Assembly: GCA_937885465.1 (NCBI GenBank)
Contig: CAKZZM010000205.1
Location: forward strand, 1-46,861
Direction: 5' to 3'
Origin: an uncultured Bacteroidales bacterium
GTDB taxonomy: Bacteria > Bacteroidota > Bacteroidia > Bacteroidales > Paludibacteraceae
Length of the DNA: 46,861 nt
Positions 23,570 through 30,979 of this stretch are shown here, one piece after another (the stretch's first letter is position 1; each line of letters begins with the position of its first letter). Made by a program: the position numbers and the translations under genes. The notes under the pieces were generated by a model. That model worked only from the letters and a program-made list of their open reading frames with translations. It searched no databases and was not told where the DNA came from.

Positions 23570-25387
23570 TCAGGGCGATAATTGGGGGTGAAAATAGTTA
23601 TAAATGGTTGAACCTCTTTTATTTCCGATGATTTGACATATATCCTCCTCCGATGCCTCTTTTAGACGTTTTACGCTATGAAACGCGTTTAAGAGTTCTT
23701 TTTTGGTCTTTTCTCCTATTCCCGAGATCTCGTCCAACTCGCTTTCTACTCTGCGTTTACTGCGGCGTTGTTTATGAAATGAGATAGCATAGCGATGTAC
23801 CTCGCCTTGAATGCGAGTGAGTAGCAGAAAAACCTCGTCAGTCACTTTCATACCAACCTCTTTGGGCGGAAATCCGACCAGTAGAGTTGTTGTCCTATGA
23901 TGGTCGTCCTTGACGAGTCCCGCTATTGGGATGTGAAGACCTAACCCCTCTTCTACAGCCTCGCGGATAGCGTTCATCTGACCGATGCCACCGTCTGCTA
24001 TAATAAGATTAGGTAATCCGGAACCCTCTTCGATAAGGCGCGAATATCTGCGGAAAACGACCTCTCTCATTGATGCATAGTCGTCTGCGCCAACGACAGT
24101 TTTGATGATAAATTTCCGATAATCGTCCTTGCTTTTCTGCCCTTTTTTGAAAACTACGCAACCGGCTACAGCATCTTTGCCTTGAAGGTTTGAGTTATCA
24201 AAGCAATCAATCCATAGGGGCAGTTCAGGCAGTCCTGCCATCTGTTGCAATCGAGTGAGGATGCGAATTGAGCGTTGCTCGGGATTGAGTTTATCTGCCT
24301 GCTTTATCCTGTCGTTCTTATATTGACGTACATTCTGCATGGCGAGTTTGAGTAGTTCGTTGCGGCTGCCGCTTTGCGGACTGCTGAAGCGGATGTTGTC
24401 ATCAAAAAAATGGGGAATAAAAGGAACAATAACTTCTTTATTAGGCTGACCTAACTGTTGCCAGATCTCCATTATTCCATGCGCCAAAATATCCTCTTGT
24501 GGTTCGTCGATTTGCTTTTTATATTCAACGGTTTGCCCTTGTATGATACTGCCGTTATGTAAGCGTAGCATACTTATATATACATTTTGTTCGTTCTCAT
24601 CGTAGCCGAAAACATCTACATCTCTCATCGAGGTATTGCTGATAACTGTTCTGCTCTTAAACTTCTCAATCAGCTGATATTTCTCTTTTATTTTTTGTGC
24701 CTCTTCAAATTTCAATTCTGCCGATAGTGCCCTCATTTGCTTTAATAACTCGCCCTGCAATTCTGAGGCATCGCCCTTTATTATTTTTCGTGCTTCATCT
24801 ACGTACTCAAGATATTTCTCTCTTGAGGTGATATTTTCGCAGATGCCGCAGCACTTTTTCAGGTGATATTTAAGGCACACTTTCAGTTTTCCGTTCTGCA
24901 CTTGCTCTTCTGTTATGTGCTGATGGCATGTACGAAGCGGATACAAGTCATGTATAGTTTCGAGCACAAGGTCAACCGTGTTACCAAACGAATACGGGCC
25001 GTAGTATTCGCCCGTTTGCTTATTTATCAGCCTCGTCTTTAAAATGCGGGGATATGGCTCTTTTGTTATGCAGATTGAAGGATAACTTTTGCCGTCTTTT
25101 AGAAGGATATTATAGTGCGGTTGGTGTTGCTTGATAAGGTTATTTTCAAGGAGAAAAGCATCTTGTTCCGATTGCACAACGATGTACTTTATATCTGATA
25201 TGTTTCCGACCAACAGTTTCGTTTTGTAGTTGTCATGCTCTTTATTGAAGTAACTACTGACTCTCCTTTTTAGGTTTTTAGCCTTGCCTACATAAATAAT
25301 AATGCCGTCAGAGTTCAGGTATTGATATACACCCGGACTCTCCGGCAAATTTTTTATTATCCCTTCTATATGCGGATTGGGTCGCAT
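23570..25387 (-). CDS. uvrC: Excinuclease ABC subunit C
   Basis: 605 aa, full length. UvrC makes both incisions in nucleotide excision repair. The N-terminal GIY-YIG nuclease is clear (ESPGVYQYLNSDGIIIYVGKAKNLKRRV, about 15-40), then Cys-rich CLKYHLKKCCGICE (about 168), the UVR motif around 208-238 (ALSAELKFEEAQKIKEKYQL), the RNase H-like C-terminal nuclease starting LWIDCFDNSNLQG with its Asp residues, LIIADGGIGQMNA, and C-terminal HhH motifs (ELDEISGIGEKTKKELL and SEEDICQIIG). Monocistronic-looking; the next minus-strand gene (apt) ends 83 bp upstream of its start. Confidence 0.97.
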   Translation of the reverse strand: MRPNPHIEGIIKNLPESPGVYQYLNSDGIIIYVGKAKNLKRRVSSYFNKEHDNYKTKLLVGNISDIKYIVVQSEQDAFLLENNLIKQHQPHYNILLKDGKSYPSICITKEPYPRILKTRLINKQTGEYYGPYSFGNTVDLVLETIHDLYPLRTCHQHITEEQVQNGKLKVCLKYHLKKCCGICENITSREKYLEYVDEARKIIKGDASELQGELLKQMRALSAELKFEEAQKIKEKYQLIEKFKSRTVISNTSMRDVDVFGYDENEQNVYISMLRLHNGSIIQGQTVEYKKQIDEPQEDILAHGIMEIWQQLGQPNKEVIVPFIPHFFDDNIRFSSPQSGSRNELLKLAMQNVRQYKNDRIKQADKLNPEQRSIRILTRLQQMAGLPELPLWIDCFDNSNLQGKDAVAGCVVFKKGQKSKDDYRKFIIKTVVGADDYASMREVVFRRYSRLIEEGSGLPNLIIADGGIGQMNAIREAVEEGLGLHIPIAGLVKDDHHRTTTLLVGFPPKEVGMKVTDEVFLLLTRIQGEVHRYAISFHKQRRSKRRVESELDEISGIGEKTKKELLNAFHSVKRLKEASEEDICQIIGNKRGSTIYNYFHPQLSP

Positions 25388-25470
25388 TATATCACTTGTG
25401 GCTTATTAATCGTGTCTGGCTTTGGCGTGGCGCTCTGTAACCTTCGATGCCGGTCTTTCCCTCTTCAACT

Positions 25471-25995
25471 TTAGTAATGCATAAGTGCAGTTATCTCCCC
25501 ATATTGTTCAAGCAGTTTCCTCCCTTCCAGTGCGTCGAGTTCAACAAGGAAGTTGATATATACCTTCTTAACCCCGCACTTCTTGCAAAGTTTTATTGCA
25601 GCCTCCATCGTCCCGCCTGTGGCAAGCAGGTCGTCATGAAGCAATACAACATCGTTTTCGTTTAGTGCGTCCTTATGGATTTGAATTTTATCCTTGCCAT
25701 ACTCCTTGCCATATTCCTCTTCTATTACCTCTGCGGGCAGTTTACCCGGTTTGCGGATAGGAACGAAACCGGCACCGATTTCTGCCGCAAGCATTGGTGC
25801 CATGATAAATCCGCGTGACTCTATTCCTACCACTTTGGTTATTCCCTTACCTCGGTATAGTTTTACGAGTTCGTCTTTCATGCAAACAAGTGCATCGTGG
25901 TTGAGCATTGCGGTCGTAAGGTCGCGAAATAAAATTCCGTCGATCGGAAAGTTAGGAATACTCCTAATGAGCTGTTTTACTTCTTCGAGTTTCAT
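25471..25995 (-). CDS. apt: Adenine phosphoribosyltransferase
   Basis: 174 aa from ATG 25995 (MKLEEVKQLIRSIPNFPIDG). Salvages adenine with PRPP to AMP. Seen: IPNFPIDGILFRDLTTAM, VVGIESRGFIMAPMLAAEIG (about 58), FVPIRKPGKLPAEVIEEEYGKEYG, and the PRPP loop VVLLHDDLLATGGTM (about 117-131). The frame is open 14 codons further up to an ATG in the parS palindrome, which would give an MFHVEQ start. The family start and the spacing favour the downstream ATG, the MFHVEQ being the translated edge of parS. Confidence 0.94.
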   Translation of the reverse strand: MKLEEVKQLIRSIPNFPIDGILFRDLTTAMLNHDALVCMKDELVKLYRGKGITKVVGIESRGFIMAPMLAAEIGAGFVPIRKPGKLPAEVIEEEYGKEYGKDKIQIHKDALNENDVVLLHDDLLATGGTMEAAIKLCKKCGVKKVYINFLVELDALEGRKLLEQYGEITALMHY

Positions 25996-26020
25996 AATGT
26001 TGTAATTTTGTTCTTTTTTT

Positions 26021-26036
26021 TGTTCCACGTGGAACA
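26021..26036. promoter_or_regulatory. parS centromere-like site
   Basis: TGTTCCACGTGGAACA, a perfect 16-bp palindrome identical to the consensus bacterial parS bound by ParB, located between mnmG and apt. ParA/ParB genes are not in the window. It implies that this region is close to the chromosome's origin-proximal segregation domain. Confidence 0.8.
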
Positions 26037-26072
26037 TTTTTCGTTTATTTGGAAATGTTCTTGTTTAATCAT

Positions 26073-27977
26073 TTATCGTCCAAGTAGAACCAATAGCACA
26101 TTTATGTCGTTCGGACTGACTCCGGGAATGCGGCTTGCCTGACCTATTGACACCGGCTTGATACGACTGAGTTTTTGTCGTGCTTCGGTCGAGAGCGATT
26201 GAAGAGATTGATAGTCGAAATCAGCTTTTAGGCGTATGTCTTCTAAGCGTTGCAACTTTTCCGCCGCCTGCCGTTCTCGGACAATATATCCCTTGTACTT
26301 CGCTTCTATCTCAACATCCTCTATTATCTCATCTCTTACTCGCTCAATGCCATCGCAATAGTTCTTTAGTGCCGGTACGTGTTCGGATAATAGGTCAATG
26401 CTGATATTGGGCCTTAAGAGCAAGTCGAAAAGTTTTGCGCTATGTTGAATGGGCTGAGAATTAACGCTTAGCAGTGCATGGTTTATTTCGTCACCACGAC
26501 AAGTTGTTTCCTGTAAGAAAGATGTCAGTTTCTGCTCGTTAATTTGTTTATAATCAAGGAGTTCTTTTCTTTCCTGCTTGGCAAGTCCGATGTTGTAACT
26601 TTTCTCTGTGAGTCGTTTGTCTGCATTGTCCTGGCGAAGCAAAATGCGATACTCCGCGCGAGAGGTGAACATTCTGTATGGTTCGTCAACGCCCTTAGTT
26701 ACTAAATCGTCAATGAGCACGCCTATATACGCTTCGTCGCGTTGCAGCGAGAAAGTGCTGTTGCTGTGGGCTGCAAGGTGAGCATTGATGCCTGCTATCA
26801 GCCCTTGTCCGGCTGCTTCTTCATAGCCTGTTGTCCCGTTTATCTGTCCGGCAAAGAAGAGGCGTTTGATGAGTTTGGTTTCTAAGGTGTGGTGAAGTTG
26901 TGTGGGGTCGAAGAAGTCGTATTCTATAGCGTAGCCGGGGCGATAGAGAACGGCGTTTTCTAAGCCTTTAATTGAGTGTATGGCTCTCTCTTGAATATCT
27001 ATCGGCAGGGAGGATGAAAATCCGTTAAGGTAATATTCGTTTGAATCAACGCCTTCGGGTTCGAGAAATAGCTGGTGTTGCTCTTTGTCGGCAAAAGTGA
27101 CGATTTTTGTTTCGATACTCGGGCAGTAACGGGGGCCGATGCTTTTTATCTGTCCGTTGTAAAGCGGTGATTCAGGCAGTCCCTCGCGTAGGATATCGTG
27201 AGTGTGAGGGTTGGTGTATGTTATCCAACATGACATCTGTTTCAGTTCTCGACTGATAGTGTCAAGGTAACTAAAATGATGATTGTCGTTATCGCCTTGC
27301 TGCTCGGTCATGCGTGAGAAGTCAATCGAGTGCTTGTCTATTCTTGCAGGTGTTCCTGTTTTCATTCGGGCGGTGATAAATCCTAATGCTGATAGTTGTT
27401 CCGTCAAGCCGAAAGATGCAGGTTCGGCAATTCTTCCTCCTCTTAGTTGCGTTCTGCCGAAATGCAGTAAGCCGCCGAGGAAAGTGCCGTTGGTAAGCAC
27501 AACGCATCTTGCTGAAAATGTTATGCCTAATAGAGTCTTTACACCGCAGACTTCTTTTGAGCGTTCGGAGGCGTTCTCCACTTTATCTTTGACGATTAAC
27601 TCTGTTACCGTATCTTGCCAAATATAGAGATTCTCGGTACTCGTTAGTGTTTTCACCCATTCGTCGATAAAGCGTTTTCTGTCGCTTTGGCTGCGCGGAC
27701 TCCACATCGCAGGTCCTTTTGAGCGGTTGAGCATACGGAACTGAATGGCGGTCTTATCGGTTATTATTCCCGTCTGCCCGCCGAGAGCATCTATCTCTCG
27801 AACAATCTGACCTTTGGCTATCCCGCCTATGGCGGGGTTGCAACTCATCTGACCTATTTTGTTCATGTCCATAGTGATGAGAAGAACTTTGCTGCCCATG
27901 TTTGCCGCTGCCGCTGCCGACTCGTTTCCGGCATGACCACCACCTACTACAATAATATCGTAATTTCTGCTGTTCAC
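26073..27977 (-). CDS. mnmG: tRNA U34 carboxymethylaminomethyl enzyme MnmG (GidA) with repeat-encoded insert
   Basis: 634 aa from GTG 27977. An ATG at 27998 is in frame but overlaps the -7 box of the promoter, so the GTG (VNSRNYDIIVVGGGHAG) is preferred. MnmG with MnmE adds the cmnm5 group to wobble U34, using FAD and methylene-THF. Seen: FAD motif VVGGGHAGNESA, QMSCNPAIGGIAKGQIVREIDALGG (about 44), TGTPAR (about 205), GTTGYEEAAGQGLIAG near 370, and SRAEYRILLRQDNAD. Near residues 132-140 the hairpin loop ELIVKDK..EVCGVKTLL contains KVENASERS from a reverse-oriented family-1 repeat. Homologues have about 9 fewer residues there (the E. coli sequence is LIVENDRVVGAVT). Confidence 0.96.
   Translation of the reverse strand: MNSRNYDIIVVGGGHAGNESAAAAANMGSKVLLITMDMNKIGQMSCNPAIGGIAKGQIVREIDALGGQTGIITDKTAIQFRMLNRSKGPAMWSPRSQSDRKRFIDEWVKTLTSTENLYIWQDTVTELIVKDKVENASERSKEVCGVKTLLGITFSARCVVLTNGTFLGGLLHFGRTQLRGGRIAEPASFGLTEQLSALGFITARMKTGTPARIDKHSIDFSRMTEQQGDNDNHHFSYLDTISRELKQMSCWITYTNPHTHDILREGLPESPLYNGQIKSIGPRYCPSIETKIVTFADKEQHQLFLEPEGVDSNEYYLNGFSSSLPIDIQERAIHSIKGLENAVLYRPGYAIEYDFFDPTQLHHTLETKLIKRLFFAGQINGTTGYEEAAGQGLIAGINAHLAAHSNSTFSLQRDEAYIGVLIDDLVTKGVDEPYRMFTSRAEYRILLRQDNADKRLTEKSYNIGLAKQERKELLDYKQINEQKLTSFLQETTCRGDEINHALLSVNSQPIQHSAKLFDLLLRPNISIDLLSEHVPALKNYCDGIERVRDEIIEDVEIEAKYKGYIVRERQAAEKLQRLEDIRLKADFDYQSLQSLSTEARQKLSRIKPVSIGQASRIPGVSPNDINVLLVLLGR
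27558..27584 (-). repeat. Family-1 short repeat in frame in mnmG
   Basis: 27 bp encoding K-V-E-N-A-S-E-R-S in the direction of the gene, in a beta-hairpin turn. Confidence 0.9.
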
Positions 27978-27995
27978 CTTATGTAACCATTCACA

Positions 27996-28026
27996 CAAAG
28001 GTACTATAAATTTATTGATTTTACAA
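27996..28026 (-). promoter_or_regulatory. Promoter for mnmG
   Basis: On the minus strand TTG (28026-28024), 20 nt, TACCTTTG (28003-27996). Start predicted near 27989, downstream of the ATG at 27998, which supports the GTG start at 27977. Confidence 0.75.
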
Positions 28027-28190
28027 GTATTTAATCGTTTTATTATAAAAATGCAAGTTAATATTTGCCGTGCTCTGAAAATTTATTTACTTTTGCTTAA
28101 TTTGTTTAGTAAGCATAAATAATCTATTCAAATTCGTTTAAAGTATTTGTTGAGTGCGCTTGATCTGCGTGCTCTCAGACATTTAATTTG

Positions 28191-28262
28191 CAGCCGTTTA
28201 GTAGTGAAGCACTCCTGTGCTTCACGCGAGGCACAGGAGTACCTCACTACTGCGAAAACAGC
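28191..28262 (+). repeat. Family-2 palindromic repeat, copy A
   Basis: CAGCCGTTTAGTAGTGAAGC, then a core, then a return arm; arms 28201-28220 and 28231-28250 pair at 18 of 20 positions (GTAGTGA.G.ACTCCTGTGC). Ends with CTGCGAAAACAG. Shares its outer sequence with the copy at 39.6 kb but has a different core. Confidence 0.75.
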
Positions 28263-28305
28263 AAATAACAATTTTGTTACTTAGAAAAAATTTAAATCAT
28301 AAAAC

Positions 28306-29085
28306 ATGCGCGTAGCTTTACTTCAATATCCGATAATATGGGCAGATAAAGAAGCCAATCTGCGAATGACGGAGGAGCGTCTGTCTGCATTGCAAGGCAA
28401 GGCAGATGTTGCTCTGTTGCCCGAGATGTTCACCACCGGCTTTTGCGTGCAGCAGCCTCAGTTGGCAGAGTCGGTGGGCGATAGTATGACGCTCGCCTTT
28501 CTGCTAAGATGTGCCCGAGATTATGACCTTGCTATAGCAGGATCATTTATGGCGAAAGAAGCGGCGAATTTGTATAACAGAGGCTTTTTTGTGCGCCCGT
28601 CAGGAGAGACGGACTTCGTGGATAAGAGGCATCTTTATGCTTCAGGCGGTGAGGCGGAACTGTTTACGAGAGGAGAAAAACGCGTTATCTCAGAGTATAA
28701 GGGCGTGCGATTTTGCTTGCAGATATGTTATGACCTGCGCTTCCCCGTGTGGGTGAGAAATGCCACAGGGTATGATTACGATATCTTGCTTTATTCGGCA
28801 TTATGGCCGGATGTGCGCATTGCCGCATGGGATCTGCTATTGCCAACACGCAGTGTAGAGAACCAGTGTTATGTGGCGGGAGTGAACTGCGTCGGAAACG
28901 ACGGAATAGGACTGCATTATAATGGCCATTCAGTTGCTTACGATACCCGACTGCACCGATTAGTAGAGTTTGAAGATAATGAAGAAGGTACAAAAATAGC
29001 CGATTTCAACATGCAAAATCTCGCCTATTTCCGTGAGATATTGCCGCTGTGGAAAGATGCCGACCGCTTCAAGATTGCGGATTAG
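28306..29085 (+). CDS. Nitrilase-superfamily amidohydrolase (omega-amidase / YafV-like)
   Basis: 259 aa. The catalytic triad is visible: Glu in LLPEMFTTGF (about 42), Lys in DKRHLYASGGE (about 110), Cys in LQICYDLRFPVW (about 144). The YDLRFP context and the size match the omega-amidase branch (YafV/Nit2), which hydrolyses alpha-ketoglutaramate and alpha-ketosuccinamate left by transamination of glutamine and asparagine. The substrate assignment rests on family resemblance. Starts MRVALLQYPIIWADKEANL. No clear promoter; a 28-bp gap and convergent orientation separate it from the SGNH gene. Confidence 0.85.
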   Translation: MRVALLQYPIIWADKEANLRMTEERLSALQGKADVALLPEMFTTGFCVQQPQLAESVGDSMTLAFLLRCARDYDLAIAGSFMAKEAANLYNRGFFVRPSGETDFVDKRHLYASGGEAELFTRGEKRVISEYKGVRFCLQICYDLRFPVWVRNATGYDYDILLYSALWPDVRIAAWDLLLPTRSVENQCYVAGVNCVGNDGIGLHYNGHSVAYDTRLHRLVEFEDNEEGTKIADFNMQNLAYFREILPLWKDADRFKIAD

Positions 29086-29122
29086 CTATTACCGGTATTG
29101 TTTGTCATGAGAGCCGCTTGCG

Positions 29123-29842
29123 TTACATTACCTTTGCCGAGAATGCTTCAATAATCTTTTCTGCAATCAGTGCTTGTCCGGACTCGTTGGGGTGTATGCC
29201 GTCTTGACAAAAGAACACGCTCATATTGCGAATAGAAAGAAAAGCACTCGTAATGTCAATCACTGATACCCTTTCGCTATAAGCCAATTTTATTGTTTCG
29301 ATATTGAATAGTTCGTGCCCCATACTGATGGTTGATATGCTCCCGCCCAACCACTTTAAGATGTTTCCCTTCTCTTCTAAGGTCATATTCATTGTAAAGA
29401 ATTGGAAGTATCGCTCTGCATCTAATGGTGGTAGAGTCAAGACAACAGGTTCTGATCCTGCCTCTCTTATTTTGCGAATAGCGTAGCGATAGGTGTCTTT
29501 GTATATTTGTAGAGGAGTGTGAGGTGAGTGCTGCTGCTGTGGCAGATGCGCTATCGCTTGCCAATCATAGTCGCTGTCGTTGCCGCCAAATTCAAGAAGA
29601 GTGTATTTTGAGTTGCTGATAGTTACACTATTTCTATTAAGTTGCTCAACGCCTTGCACTATCGTGCTGCCGAATCTGCCGAGGTTGACGCACTCAATGC
29701 CTAACGAACGGCTGCAGCGGGTTGGTATAGGGTCCGACGAAAGGATATATCTGTCACGCAATGAGGATGAGCAAGGATTGTAAAACACGCCCTTCATAAT
29801 ACTATCACCAAGTATGGTAATTTTGTTTGATTCTGTTTGCAT
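29123..29842 (-). CDS. SGNH/GDSL-family hydrolase
   Basis: 239 aa from ATG 29842 (MQTESNKITILGDSIMKGVF); the frame extends back to 30040 but that part is low-complexity leader. Block I is GDSIMKG with the nucleophile Ser, block II the Gly in LGRFGSTIV, block III GGNDSDYDW, and block V DGIHPNESGQ with the catalytic Asp and His. Such enzymes deacylate lipids, polysaccharides or peptidoglycan. No signal peptide in this start, so probably cytoplasmic. Substrate unknown. A TAATTTTG box at about 29925 on the minus strand lacks a -33 partner. Confidence 0.8.
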   Translation of the reverse strand: MQTESNKITILGDSIMKGVFYNPCSSSLRDRYILSSDPIPTRCSRSLGIECVNLGRFGSTIVQGVEQLNRNSVTISNSKYTLLEFGGNDSDYDWQAIAHLPQQQHSPHTPLQIYKDTYRYAIRKIREAGSEPVVLTLPPLDAERYFQFFTMNMTLEEKGNILKWLGGSISTISMGHELFNIETIKLAYSERVSVIDITSAFLSIRNMSVFFCQDGIHPNESGQALIAEKIIEAFSAKVM

Positions 29843-30138
29843 AGTTGAGTAGTAAATTAAGTTTTGTGAATTAGTAGAACCTTTTGCTGTTCGATTACGC
29901 TGCAAAATTATTATTAATATGCCGTGTGATAAAAAAAAGTTGATAATTTGGTATGATTGTTGATAAAATCCAATTATAAATGACGAAAATGCCGTTTTTG
30001 ATGACGAAATTTTTGTAATTTCAATTTTGTCACACCTCAAAAAGTGACGAAAAGCAAATAATGATAATGCATATCGTTCCGCATTTTCGTACTCGAATAT
30101 ATGCAGGCTACATCCGAACTCTAATTAGATAAACTATA

Positions 30139-30975
30139 ATGCCATCAAAATTCAGCTCAATAGGCGGGCAACTGACCTACATCTTGTCAGTACCTTCGTT
30201 TTTCCTTGCCTTTATTATCGCGTATCGTCCGACAGATATGGTCGATTTCTTCGGTATGGGCGGTGAGATGCTGACAGTGAATGTTGTGCTTCTTATGTGC
30301 ATTGTGCTTGGCGTGATGCTTCTCTCGCGCAGTGCAATGCTCGTTTTTCTTCGTCACGAACAAAAGCACAAGTCTGACATATCAGCGACGTTGCGTTGGC
30401 TGAGGTTTGTCTTGTGGTGCCTCTTTGAGTTAGTGGTCGCATCATTTTTTATGGCACTCTATATAACTCTAATGTATATGCACACCGAATACGCACTGCC
30501 TTATTTCAAGGCCGTCGGTCTGTGCTTAGGCTTCTTGCTCTCAGTAGAGTGGTCGCCTTATACGATAATAACTCTATTATTGGTTGTATTGAGTCCGAAG
30601 GAAGAAAGCGTTATGGCAGAGTCAAGCCCTATTCGCTTCCTTGATAAAGCACACAAACTGAAGTTCTTGGCGGTGGCAGAGTCGGTGCTTTATGTTAAGG
30701 CTGACGAGAATTATGTGAAGATAGTATATGAAGAAGGTGGCAATGTTAAGACTTACGACTTGCGCAATTCGATGAAAGGCGTGGAGCAGTCGCTTTTGCA
30801 GCATGGTCTGCTTCGCTGCCATCGCTCTTACTTTGTCAATCCACAGCATATAAAGACGGTAAGGCGCACAAAAGAGGGACTCGTACTTGCCGATATTAAT
30901 ATCGACGGCTGCCCGCCTGTGCCGATTTCATCTACTTATCAAAAATCATTGTCCGACAAATTGTTAAACATTTAA
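30139..30975 (+). CDS. Membrane-bound LytTR-domain DNA-binding protein
   Basis: 278 aa. Four hydrophobic segments in the first ~165 residues (LTYILSVPSFFLAFIIAY; LTVNVVLLMCIVLGVMLL; FVLWCLFELVVASFFMALYITLM; AVGLCLGFLLSV... YTIITLLLVVLS). Residues ~175-278 form a LytTR domain: LKFLAVAESVLYVKADENYVKI, TYDLRNSMKGVEQSLL, LLRCHRSYFVNPQHIKTVRR. LytTR domains bind DNA through beta strands, here tethered to the membrane without an intervening response-regulator domain, suggesting a one-component membrane sensor. The S41 protease gene starts 4 nt after its stop, so the two are one unit; the protease may take part in the same envelope response. Confidence 0.9.
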   Translation: MPSKFSSIGGQLTYILSVPSFFLAFIIAYRPTDMVDFFGMGGEMLTVNVVLLMCIVLGVMLLSRSAMLVFLRHEQKHKSDISATLRWLRFVLWCLFELVVASFFMALYITLMYMHTEYALPYFKAVGLCLGFLLSVEWSPYTIITLLLVVLSPKEESVMAESSPIRFLDKAHKLKFLAVAESVLYVKADENYVKIVYEEGGNVKTYDLRNSMKGVEQSLLQHGLLRCHRSYFVNPQHIKTVRRTKEGLVLADINIDGCPPVPISSTYQKSLSDKLLNI

Positions 30976-30979
30976 TACA

